This document shows, one piece after another, positions 1 to 7,638 of a stretch of 10,140 bases of DNA (position 1 is its first letter; each line of letters opens with the position of its first letter). Source of the stretch: Paracoccaceae bacterium (GTDB lineage Bacteria; Pseudomonadota; Alphaproteobacteria; Rhodobacterales; Rhodobacteraceae). A program made the position numbers and the translations under genes. The stretch covers positions 1 through 10,140 of the forward strand of contig JALVEX010000248.1 in assembly GCA_027030435.1 (NCBI GenBank), given 5' to 3'. The notes beneath the pieces are model-generated. The model saw nothing but the letters and a program-made list of their open reading frames with translations. It did not search any database and was not told the origin of the DNA.

Positions 1-1
1 G

Positions 2-1147
2 CGCGCGCCCTGGGCGCGCGCGCGCGGCATCCGGCTGAAGGTCGCCACGGTGGATCACGGGCTGCGCACGCAAGCGGGTGCAGAGGCCGCGATGGTGGGG
101 CGCGAAAGCGCCGGGCTCGGCATCGGGCACGACATTCTCGAATGGCGCGGCTGGAGGGGGCGGGGCAATCTTCAGCACGAGGCGCGCGCGGCGCGGCGCA
201 TGTTGCTTGCCGGGTGGGCGCGCGATCACGGGCTTGAGGCGGTGGCGCTGGCGCACACGCGCGACGATCAGGCCGAGACCTTTCTCATGCGCCTTGCCCG
301 CGGCTCGGGGGTGGACGGGCTTTCGGCCATGCAGCCGGCAAGCCGCGCCGGGGGGGTCGCCTGGCTGCGCCCGCTTCTGCGGATCGGGCGCGCGGAGCTT
401 CGCGAGTGGCTCGGGGCGCGGGGCATCGCCTGGGCGGAGGATCCCTCCAATGAGGATACCCGCTTCGAGCGCGTCCGGGTGCGAAAAGCGCTTGGAATTC
501 TCGCCGAACTCGGCATCTCCCAGGATGGTATCGCCGCCACGGCCGAGCGGATGCAAAGGGCGCGTGCGGCGCTCGATCACTACACGCACGAAGCCGCGCG
601 GGCGATCGTGCGATTGCAGGCGGGCGATGTGCTGATCGGCGCCGAAGGGCTTGCCGCCCTGCCCGAGGAAATCCGCCTGCGCCTCATGGCGCACAGCCTC
701 TGCTGGGTTTCATCGGCCGATTACCGCCCGCGCCTGCAGCCGCTGATCGAAGCTCTCGCGGATGTGAACGCGGGCCGCACGCGCAGCCTGCATGGCGCGC
801 TCATGCGCCGGGAAGGGGCGGAGATCCGCATCTTTCGCGAACATGCGGCCGTCATCGGGCTGAAGGGGATTCCCGGCCAGCCCTGGGACAGGCGCTGGAT
901 CGTTACCGGCCCGGAAAACCTCGCGCAGGACAACGCCTTGGCCGTGATGGCGCTTGGTGAAGAGGGGCTCGCGCAATGCCCGGACTGGCGCGAAACAGGG
1001 CTGCCTAGGGCCTCGCTCCTGGCCACTCCCGCCGTCTGGAAGGGGGGGGAACTTCTCGCCGCGCCGCTGGCGGGGAAGGGCCGTGGATGGCAGGCCCGGC
1101 TTCTTCATGGCGACGGCCATTATTTCGCAACCATTTTATCGCATTGA
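2..1147 (+). CDS. tilS: tRNA(Ile)-lysidine synthase TilS (5'-partial)
   Basis: TilS attaches lysine to C34 of the CAU-anticodon tRNA(Ile) in the cytoplasm, using ATP, so that the tRNA reads AUA as Ile. The open frame runs from the window edge to TGA 1145-1147 and shows 381 residues. The family N-terminal ATP P-loop (SGGxDS) lies just outside the window, so roughly 35-45 residues are missing. Visible family signatures, numbered from the first visible codon: VDHGLR at 17-22, a GNLQHEAR stretch around 55-62, AHTRDDQAET at 84-93 followed by RLARGSGVDGLSAM, RPLL near 123-126, and DPSNED at 147-152 followed by the basic RVRVR run. The rest is the less conserved C-terminal tRNA-binding part. The GTG at 50 falls inside the VDHGLR motif and is not the start. 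Seen: the motifs. Known: the enzyme family. Inferred: the missing length. The adjacent ftsH downstream is the usual alphaproteobacterial arrangement. Confidence 0.95.
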   Translation, partial: RAPWARARGIRLKVATVDHGLRTQAGAEAAMVGRESAGLGIGHDILEWRGWRGRGNLQHEARAARRMLLAGWARDHGLEAVALAHTRDDQAETFLMRLARGSGVDGLSAMQPASRAGGVAWLRPLLRIGRAELREWLGARGIAWAEDPSNEDTRFERVRVRKALGILAELGISQDGIAATAERMQRARAALDHYTHEAARAIVRLQAGDVLIGAEGLAALPEEIRLRLMAHSLCWVSSADYRPRLQPLIEALADVNAGRTRSLHGALMRREGAEIRIFREHAAVIGLKGIPGQPWDRRWIVTGPENLAQDNALAVMALGEEGLAQCPDWRETGLPRASLLATPAVWKGGELLAAPLAGKGRGWQARLLHGDGHYFATILSH

Positions 1148-1173
1148 AGATGCCGGAATTATGCCTATTTTAG
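1143..1173 (+). promoter_or_regulatory. candidate heat-shock (RpoH/sigma32-type) promoter for ftsH
   Basis: ATTG at 1143-1146, then 17 bases, then CCTATTTTAG at 1164-1173. The downstream element fits the alphaproteobacterial RpoH -10 pattern CYTATNTNNG at every defined base, and the upstream element differs from CTTG by one base. The -35 element overlaps the end of tilS (stop 1145-1147). The same stretch can also be read as a weak housekeeping promoter: TTGAAG 1144-1149, 16 bases, TATTTT 1166-1171. FtsH is a heat-shock gene in several proteobacteria, which makes the RpoH reading sensible. The consensus is from memory and no transcription data are available. Confidence 0.45.
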
Positions 1174-1212
1174 GCAGAGCGGTTGGGCGACTCCTCTGCA
1201 GGCCGCGAAATC

Positions 1213-1225
1213 GAGGAGAATTTCA

Positions 1226-1228
<3 letters not shown>
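1213..1228 (+). promoter_or_regulatory. Shine-Dalgarno and TTG start of ftsH
   Basis: GAGGAG at 1213-1218 lies seven bases before TTG at 1226-1228. No ATG or GTG near this position gives the expected FtsH N-terminus, and the first membrane helix follows directly after MGNARN. Together these make TTG the likely start codon. Confidence 0.85.
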
Positions 1229-3154
<1,926 letters not shown>

Positions 3155-3167
3155 TCCGGAACCTGCT

Positions 3168-3221
3168 GAAAAAACGGCAGGGCCCCGGTTGCGTGTTGCG
3201 CTGCCGGGGCTTTCGCTTTTT
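3168..3221 (+). terminator. rho-independent terminator after ftsH
   Basis: GCCCCGG at 3182-3188 pairs with CCGGGGC at 3204-3210 around a 15-base loop and is followed by TTTCGCTTTTT at 3211-3221. An A-run (3169-3174) on the left mirrors the T-run, so the element could also stop antisense transcription. It begins about 15 bases after the ftsH stop. Confidence 0.85.
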
Positions 3222-3243
3222 CATGCGGGCGATTCTTCCCGTA

Positions 3244-3275
3244 AGGAGCTGATGTCTTCCATTCAGGAGCTGATG
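3244..3275 (+). repeat. duplicated ribosome-site/start motif at the MOSC gene
   Basis: AGGAGCTGATG occurs at 3244-3254 and again at 3265-3275, exactly 21 bases (seven codons) apart and in the same frame. Each copy holds a purine-rich AGGAG three bases before an ATG. In-frame ATGs at 3252, 3273, 3279 and 3291 are therefore all possible starts. AGGAG 3265-3269 is best spaced (nine bases) for the ATG at 3279. Confidence 0.7.
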
Positions 3276-3863
3276 CGCATGCCCGCTCTCATGCCCACCG
3301 AATACAGATGCGAAGTGATGTGGCTCGGGATCTGCCGGGAGGGCTCCGAAAGCCTCAAGAGCCACGCGGTGAGCGAGCTTTCGCTGTTGTTTGAAGGGCT
3401 TGAGGGCGCGCGCCATGCGGGGCTCCTGCGCCCCTCCTGCTCGCGTGTGGTGCAGCAGCATCCAAGAGGAACGCCCATTCGCAACACCCGCCAGATCAGC
3501 ATCGTTTCGCAGGAAGAACTGGATGCGATCGCTGCCGACATGGGGCTCGAATCCCTGCCGCCTGGGCTTCTGGGGGCAAATATCGTGGTGCGAGGACTGC
3601 CCGATTTCACCCATATCCCGCCCTCATCGCGCCTGCAGGGGCCATCGGGCGCCACCCTGTGCGTGGACATGGAAAACCATCCCTGCCAATGGCCCGGGCG
3701 CGAGATCGAGGCGCTGTTTCCCGGCAGGGGGCGGGCCTTCAGGCGGGCCGCGAAGGGGCGCCGGGGGGTGACGGCCACGGTCGAGCGCGAGGGGCGGCTT
3801 TCCCTCGGCGATGCGATGCGTCTCCATATTCCCGCGCAAAGGCCCTGGGCGCCGGAAAGCTGA
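3252..3863 (+). CDS. MOSC-domain protein
   Basis: MOSC domains are the C-terminal fold of molybdenum-cofactor sulfurases. Stand-alone members are thought to carry sulfur or metal-sulfur groups, or to act in N-hydroxylated compound reduction with molybdenum enzymes. From the ATG at 3252 the product has 203 residues. Family-like features, by eye: RPSCSRVVQQHPRGT about 60-74, QISIVSQEELDAI about 81-93, LLGANIVVRGLPDF about 106-119, the conserved cysteine in MENHPC (Cys145), KGRRGVTATVEREG about 168-181 and a terminal LGDAMRLH. There is no signal peptide or membrane segment, so it is probably cytoplasmic. The frame is open further upstream into ftsH, but the terminator makes those starts unlikely. 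True start could be 3252, 3273, 3279 or 3291; the conserved part begins near MPALMPTEY (residue 10). No molybdenum gene is visible nearby, so its substrate cannot be named. Family assignment is strong, function is not. Confidence 0.88.
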   Translation: MSSIQELMRMPALMPTEYRCEVMWLGICREGSESLKSHAVSELSLLFEGLEGARHAGLLRPSCSRVVQQHPRGTPIRNTRQISIVSQEELDAIAADMGLESLPPGLLGANIVVRGLPDFTHIPPSSRLQGPSGATLCVDMENHPCQWPGREIEALFPGRGRAFRRAAKGRRGVTATVEREGRLSLGDAMRLHIPAQRPWAPES

Positions 3864-3903
3864 CGGCATCTCTCCCGGCCTGGGGGCGATTTCGCCTGCC
3901 GGG

Positions 3904-3927
3904 GTGTCGGAAATGGCTTTCCGGCAC
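3904..3927 (+). other. strong hairpin in the MOSC-fhs gap
   Basis: Arms GTGTCGGAAA (3904-3913) and TTTCCGGCAC (3918-3927) pair over ten positions with one G-U wobble around a TGGC tetraloop. No T-run follows (next bases GGATTGTCC), so it is not a standard intrinsic terminator. It sits 86 bases before the fhs ATG in the 149-base gap. It may be a leader structure of fhs, a rho-dependent 3' end protector of the MOSC mRNA, or an operator. Confidence 0.6.
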
Positions 3928-4012
3928 GGATTGTCCGGGGCTACACCATTGGGCAGAAATGTCGCACCCGGCCGAGGCCCGTGGTGGGCTGCATCTGACA
4001 GGGGAAACAGAG

Positions 4013-5689
4013 ATGAGCTTCAAATCCGATATCGAGATCGCCCGCGAGGCGCGCAAGAAACCGATCCAGGAGATCGGCGCGCGCCTTGGCATCGGCCCCG
4101 AGCACCTCGTGCCCTATGGCCATGACAAGGCCAAGGTGAGCCAGGCGTTCATCAAGGGGCTTTCGGAGCGCGAGGATGGCAAGCTCATTCTCGTTACCGC
4201 CGTCAATCCCACCCCGGCGGGCGAGGGCAAGACAACCACCACCGTCGGCCTCACCGACGGGCTGAACCGCATCGGCAGGAATGCCGCCCTGTGCATCCGC
4301 GAGGCTTCGCTCGGCCCCTGTTTCGGCATGAAGGGCGGCGCGGCCGGTGGCGGGCGCGCGCAGGTGGTGCCGATGGAAGACATGAACCTCCACTTCACCG
4401 GTGATTTCCACGCCATCACCAGCGCCCACAACCTGCTGAGCGCGATGATCGACAATCACATCTACTGGGGCAATGCGCTCGGCATCGATGCCCGCCGCGT
4501 CAGCTGGAAGCGGGTGCTCGACATGAACGACCGCGCGCTGCGCGATATCGTCACCTCGCTTGGCGGCGTGGCCAACGGCTTCCCGCGCCAGACGGGGTTT
4601 GACATCACGGTGGCCAGCGAGGTCATGGCGATCCTCTGCCTTGCCGACGATCTCGAGGATCTCGAAGAGCGCCTCGGGCGCATCATCGTTGCCTATACCC
4701 GCGATCGCCAGCCGATCCGCGCCCGCGATCTCAAGGCCGATGGCGCGATGACGGTGCTTCTGAAGGATGCCATGCAGCCCAATCTCGTGCAGACGCTGGA
4801 AAACAATCCCGCCTTCGTCCACGGCGGCCCGTTTGCGAATATCGCTCATGGCTGCAACAGCGTGATTGCCACCCGCACGGCGCTGAAGCTCGCCGATTTC
4901 GTGGTGACGGAAGCCGGCTTCGGCGCCGATCTGGGGGGCGAGAAATTCATGGATATCGTTTGCCGCAAGGCGGGCTTTGCCCCTGATGCGGTGGTGCTGG
5001 TGGCCACCGTGCGTGCAATGAAGATGAACGGCGGCGTGGCGAAGGAGGATCTCGGCCGCGAAGACGTGGAAGCGGTGCGCAAGGGCTGTGCCAATCTCGG
5101 CCGTCACATCGAGAATCTGCGCCTGTTCGGCGTGCCGGTGGTGGTGGCGATCAATCATTTCGTCACCGATACCGAGGCCGAGGTGCAGGCGATCATGGAT
5201 TATGCCCGCGGGAAGGGCTCCGAAGCGATCCTTTCGCGCCACTGGGAGCTTGGCGGCGCGGGGGCGGAGGATCTGGCGCGCCGGGTGGCGGAGATCACCG
5301 AGAGCGGCGAAAGCGATTTCGCCCCCCTTTATCCCGATGACATGCCGCTCTTCGAGAAGATCGAAACCATCGCGAAGCGCATCTACCGCGCCGATGGCGT
5401 GGTGGCCGACAGGAAGATCCGCGATCAGCTCAGGGCCTGGGAAGAGGCGGGATATGGCAATCTGCCCGTCTGCATGGCCAAGACCCAATACAGCTTTTCC
5501 ACCGATCCCGCCCTGCGCGGCGCGCCCACCGGCTTCGAGATCCCGATCCGCGAGGTGCGGCTTTCGGCGGGGGCGGGCTTTGTCGTGGTTGTCTGCGGCG
5601 AGATCATGACGATGCCGGGCCTGCCCCGCCATCCGGCGGCCGAAAATATCCGCCTCAACGAGGCGGGCGAGATCGAAGGGCTTTTCTGA
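4013..5689 (+). CDS. fhs: formate-tetrahydrofolate ligase
   Basis: The enzyme makes 10-formyl-THF from formate, THF and ATP, feeding C1 units to purine and other syntheses or, run in reverse, helping oxidise C1 units. The product has 558 residues, the family length, and is collinear with it throughout. Visible parts: P-loop region NPTPAGEGKTTTT 65-77, EASLGPCFGMKGGAAGGG 97-114, MEDMNLHFTGDFHAI 121-135, GGPFANIAHGCNS 271-283, VTEAGFGADLGGEKF 298-312, and the C-terminal GEIMTMPGLP 529-538. One oddity: the signature GGAAGGGY has Arg115 where Tyr is usual. The ATG at 4013 is chosen because GGGGAA (4001-4006) lies six bases before it and the protein starts like other members. The open frame back to 3659 runs through the MOSC gene and is not used. 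The chorismate mutase follows after 72 bases on the same strand and may share its transcript. Cytoplasmic, homotetrameric in known members. Confidence 0.98.
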   Translation: MSFKSDIEIAREARKKPIQEIGARLGIGPEHLVPYGHDKAKVSQAFIKGLSEREDGKLILVTAVNPTPAGEGKTTTTVGLTDGLNRIGRNAALCIREASLGPCFGMKGGAAGGGRAQVVPMEDMNLHFTGDFHAITSAHNLLSAMIDNHIYWGNALGIDARRVSWKRVLDMNDRALRDIVTSLGGVANGFPRQTGFDITVASEVMAILCLADDLEDLEERLGRIIVAYTRDRQPIRARDLKADGAMTVLLKDAMQPNLVQTLENNPAFVHGGPFANIAHGCNSVIATRTALKLADFVVTEAGFGADLGGEKFMDIVCRKAGFAPDAVVLVATVRAMKMNGGVAKEDLGREDVEAVRKGCANLGRHIENLRLFGVPVVVAINHFVTDTEAEVQAIMDYARGKGSEAILSRHWELGGAGAEDLARRVAEITESGESDFAPLYPDDMPLFEKIETIAKRIYRADGVVADRKIRDQLRAWEEAGYGNLPVCMAKTQYSFSTDPALRGAPTGFEIPIREVRLSAGAGFVVVVCGEIMTMPGLPRHPAAENIRLNEAGEIEGLF

Positions 5690-5761
5690 CGCCGTATGGC
5701 TCTTGATCCCGGCCGGCTTCCGGCGCAGAAGCAAAGCCGGGAAAGATGCGGGAGGCAGGCG

Positions 5762-6100
5762 ATGAAGAGGCCGGAAGAGATCATGAGCATGGCCGATCTG
5801 CGCAGCGAGATCGATGCGCTTGATCGCGAGGTGGTGGCGCTTCTTGCGCGGCGCGCGCGCCTCATCGATCGTGCCGCCGAGCTGAAACGGGGCGAGGGGA
5901 TGCCCGCCCGAATAGACGCGCGCATCGCGGAGGTGCTGGCCAATGTGCGCCGCGAAGCCGAGCGCAACGGGCTCGATCCCGCCCTTGCCGAAAGGATCTG
6001 GCGTAAGCTGATCGAATGGTCGATCGCGCGCGAGGAAAGGGCGCTAGCTGCGGCAGGGGCCGGAAATGCCGAAAATCGGGAGCGGGGTTCCGCAAGCTGA
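5762..6100 (+). CDS. AroQ-type chorismate mutase (PchB-like subgroup)
   Basis: AroQ enzymes are small all-helical dimers that rearrange chorismate to prephenate for Phe/Tyr synthesis; the PchB relatives split isochorismate. The product has 112 residues from the ATG at 5762, which follows GGAGG (5751-5755) by six bases. An upstream in-frame start (5696) would add a non-conserved tail. Aligned by eye to E. coli chorismate mutase, Arg14, Arg31, Lys42 and Arg54 match the substrate-binding Arg11, Arg28, Lys39 and Arg51. The position of the catalytic Gln88 (Gln90 in PchB) appears to be Glu91, in IEWSIAREE. The positions of Asp48 and Glu52 are Ile51 and Ile55, which looks more like PchB than like the E. 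coli mutase. No siderophore or salicylate genes are visible, so a housekeeping mutase is the likelier role. The last about 18 residues are Ala/Gly/Glu-rich and probably disordered. Family sure, exact reaction less so. Confidence 0.88.
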   Translation: MKRPEEIMSMADLRSEIDALDREVVALLARRARLIDRAAELKRGEGMPARIDARIAEVLANVRREAERNGLDPALAERIWRKLIEWSIAREERALAAAGAGNAENRERGSAS

Positions 6101-6218
6101 GGCGTAAAGCGCCGATGCCATGGGGCCACCGGTGCCCGTATGAGATCCGCCATTCGTTTCGCTTCCCGCATGCCACGGCCCGGAGCCCCCTGCACGGCTT
6201 GTTTGTCCGAGACGAGGA
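6101..6218. other. convergent gap between chorismate mutase and M20 gene
   Basis: The two genes end facing each other across 118 bases. The best structure is GGGC (6123-6126) pairing with GCCC (6133-6136) around an ACCGGT core, extendable by CATG/TATG with one bulge. Neither side has a T-run, so I do not call a terminator. No convincing small ORF or RNA gene is seen. Confidence 0.4.
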
Positions 6219-7508
6219 TCAGGCGCGGCAGAGAAGCTTTTCCAGTGTGAGCGCCATCACAAGGGCGCTGTCGCACATGTCCTGCACCGAAATCCATTCA
6301 TCGGGCTGATGGGCCAGATCGAGGATTCCGGGGCCATAGGCGATGCAGTTTTTCAGCCGGCCGATCCGATCGATATGTTTCTGATCGTAGGTGCCCGGCG
6401 AGACAACATACTCGGGGCGTTTCATGAGCACCGCTTCGATCGCCTCGGCCACGGTCGTGACGACGGGGGCGCGGCGATCCGTCATCGAAGGGGCGACCTC
6501 CATCATGTCGCGGATTTCATAAGAGAAATTCGGGCGGCGGGCCTTTATCCGCTCCAGCATGGCGGCAATCTCGGCCTTCACCTCTTCAAGGCTCTCCTCG
6601 ATCAGGAAACGGCGATCAATCACGATGCGGCAGCGATCGGGCACGCAAGGCGCCGGCAGGCCGGTGTAGCCTTCACACTGCTCGGGCTCGCCACCGTGGA
6701 TGGAGTTGATGTTGAGCGTGGAGTGGCGCGCGCCCTCGGGCACCACGGGCATTTCGGTGCTGCGCCCTTCGAGAAGCGGGAAGAGATATTCCTCCATCTC
6801 CGCCAGCACCGCGCCCATGTGGCGAATGGCGCTGTCGCCGAGGAAGGGCATGGAGCCGTGGGCGATGCGGCCCTTCGTTTCGATCTCGGCCCACCAGACA
6901 CCGCGATGGCCGAGGCAGATGCGATCCTTGTTGAGCGGTTCGGGGATGATCACATGTTGCACCCGATCGGGGCTGAAAAATCCTTTTTCCGCCAAATGGG
7001 CAACGCCGCCATAGCCGCCGGTTTCCTCGTCTGCGGTGGCGGAGATCTCGATTGCACCGGCGAAATCGGGATGCACTGCAATGAAGGCCTCGGCGGCGAT
7101 GATGGAGGTGGCGAGTCCGCCTTTCATGTCGCATGCGCCGCGGCCATAGATGCGATCGCCCTCGAGGACGGCGGCGAAGGGATCACGGCGCCACCCCTGG
7201 CCGACCTCGACCACATCGTGATGGCTGTTGAAATGGACGCACTCGCCCGCGCGCGCCCCCTCGCGCCGCGCGATCATGTTCCAGCGCGGATGTTCTTCGC
7301 TGTCGCCCGGTGCGCCCTCGGCGCGGATCAGTTCCACCGCAAAGCCCGAAGCTTCCAGCCGGGCGGCGAGAAACGCGCAGATTTCGCGATAGTTCAGCCC
7401 CGGCGGATTGAGCGTCGGGATGCGGATCAGATCCTGCGTCAGCGCGATCAGATCCTCCCTTCGGGCGGCAATTTCGGCGCGCAGGCTTTTTTCACGGGCT
7501 TCATTCAT
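6219..7508 (-). CDS. M20 family metallohydrolase (ArgE/DapE-like)
   Basis: M20 enzymes use two zinc ions to cleave acyl-amino acids or related amides in the cytoplasm. The product has 429 residues, typical for the ArgE/DapE group. By eye the metal and catalytic residues are complete: His96 and Asp98 in HHDVV, bridging Asp127 in GRGACDMKGG, general base Glu161 with metal ligand Glu162 in ADEETGG, Glu190 in IPEP, and His400 in DLAHQPDEW. His217 (RIAHGSMP) matches the conserved His of the dimerisation lid domain, which spans about 205-320. No signal peptide is visible. The ATG at 7508-7506 is the only reasonable start: an in-frame TAA lies four codons upstream, and the nearest purine-rich site, GGAG, is a poor 15 bases away, suggesting weak translation. 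Substrate is unknown: candidates are N-acetylornithine, N-succinyl-diaminopimelate, or N-formyl/carbamoyl compounds. No arg, dap or thi gene is adjacent to decide. Confidence 0.9.
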   Translation of the reverse strand: MNEAREKSLRAEIAARREDLIALTQDLIRIPTLNPPGLNYREICAFLAARLEASGFAVELIRAEGAPGDSEEHPRWNMIARREGARAGECVHFNSHHDVVEVGQGWRRDPFAAVLEGDRIYGRGACDMKGGLATSIIAAEAFIAVHPDFAGAIEISATADEETGGYGGVAHLAEKGFFSPDRVQHVIIPEPLNKDRICLGHRGVWWAEIETKGRIAHGSMPFLGDSAIRHMGAVLAEMEEYLFPLLEGRSTEMPVVPEGARHSTLNINSIHGGEPEQCEGYTGLPAPCVPDRCRIVIDRRFLIEESLEEVKAEIAAMLERIKARRPNFSYEIRDMMEVAPSMTDRRAPVVTTVAEAIEAVLMKRPEYVVSPGTYDQKHIDRIGRLKNCIAYGPGILDLAHQPDEWISVQDMCDSALVMALTLEKLLCRA

Positions 7509-7544
7509 GTAATCAGCTTATGACTCCGTTACTGATGCCGCAAC

Positions 7545-7567
7545 GCAACAGTTGCAGCGATTTGCAG
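7545..7567. promoter_or_regulatory. palindrome and repeated hexamer in the divergent region
   Basis: The 127-base region between the M20 gene and the coiled-coil gene contains the palindrome GCAAC-A-GTTGC (7545-7555). Overlapping it is a direct repeat of TTGCAG (7552-7557 and 7562-7567), ten bases apart, about one helical turn. The location between two divergent starts is where an operator would lie. I could not find a well-spaced -35/-10 pair for either gene. The regulatory role is inferred. Confidence 0.35.
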
Positions 7568-7625
7568 GCCAGGCGATGTAAGGCGGCTTAACATTGCCCA
7601 TATGAAGGCCATCCGTATGATGACG

Positions 7626-7638
7626 AGGAGGAAATATG
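7626..7638 (+). promoter_or_regulatory. strong ribosome-binding site of the coiled-coil gene
   Basis: AGGAGG (7626-7631) is a full anti-Shine-Dalgarno match, four bases before ATG 7636. It contrasts with the following gene, which has none, and indicates high translation of the first protein of the unit. Confidence 0.8.

Noticed and set aside
50..1147. GTG at 50 as the tilS start
   Set aside because: It lies inside the conserved VDHGLR motif, and the frame continues to the window edge with TilS-like sequence upstream.
3931..3959. TTGTCC-17-CAGAAA as an fhs promoter
   Set aside because: The spacing is right but the -10 element is too poor to call.
3659..4012. N-terminal extension of fhs into the MOSC gene
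   Set aside because: Fhs proteins start at the position of ATG 4013, which has a ribosome site; upstream is out-of-frame MOSC coding sequence.
3941..5734. Minus-strand 597-codon open frame across fhs
   Set aside because: Same kind of antisense shadow; fhs is collinear with its family on the plus strand.
5712..5741. GCCGG-CTT-CCGGC and CCCGGC/GCCGGG pairings as a terminator after fhs
   Set aside because: Stems are short and no T-run follows; read-through into the chorismate mutase seems at least as likely.
6309..7523. Plus-strand 404-codon open frame over the M20 gene
   Set aside because: The minus strand has all M20 metal ligands; this frame is its antisense image.
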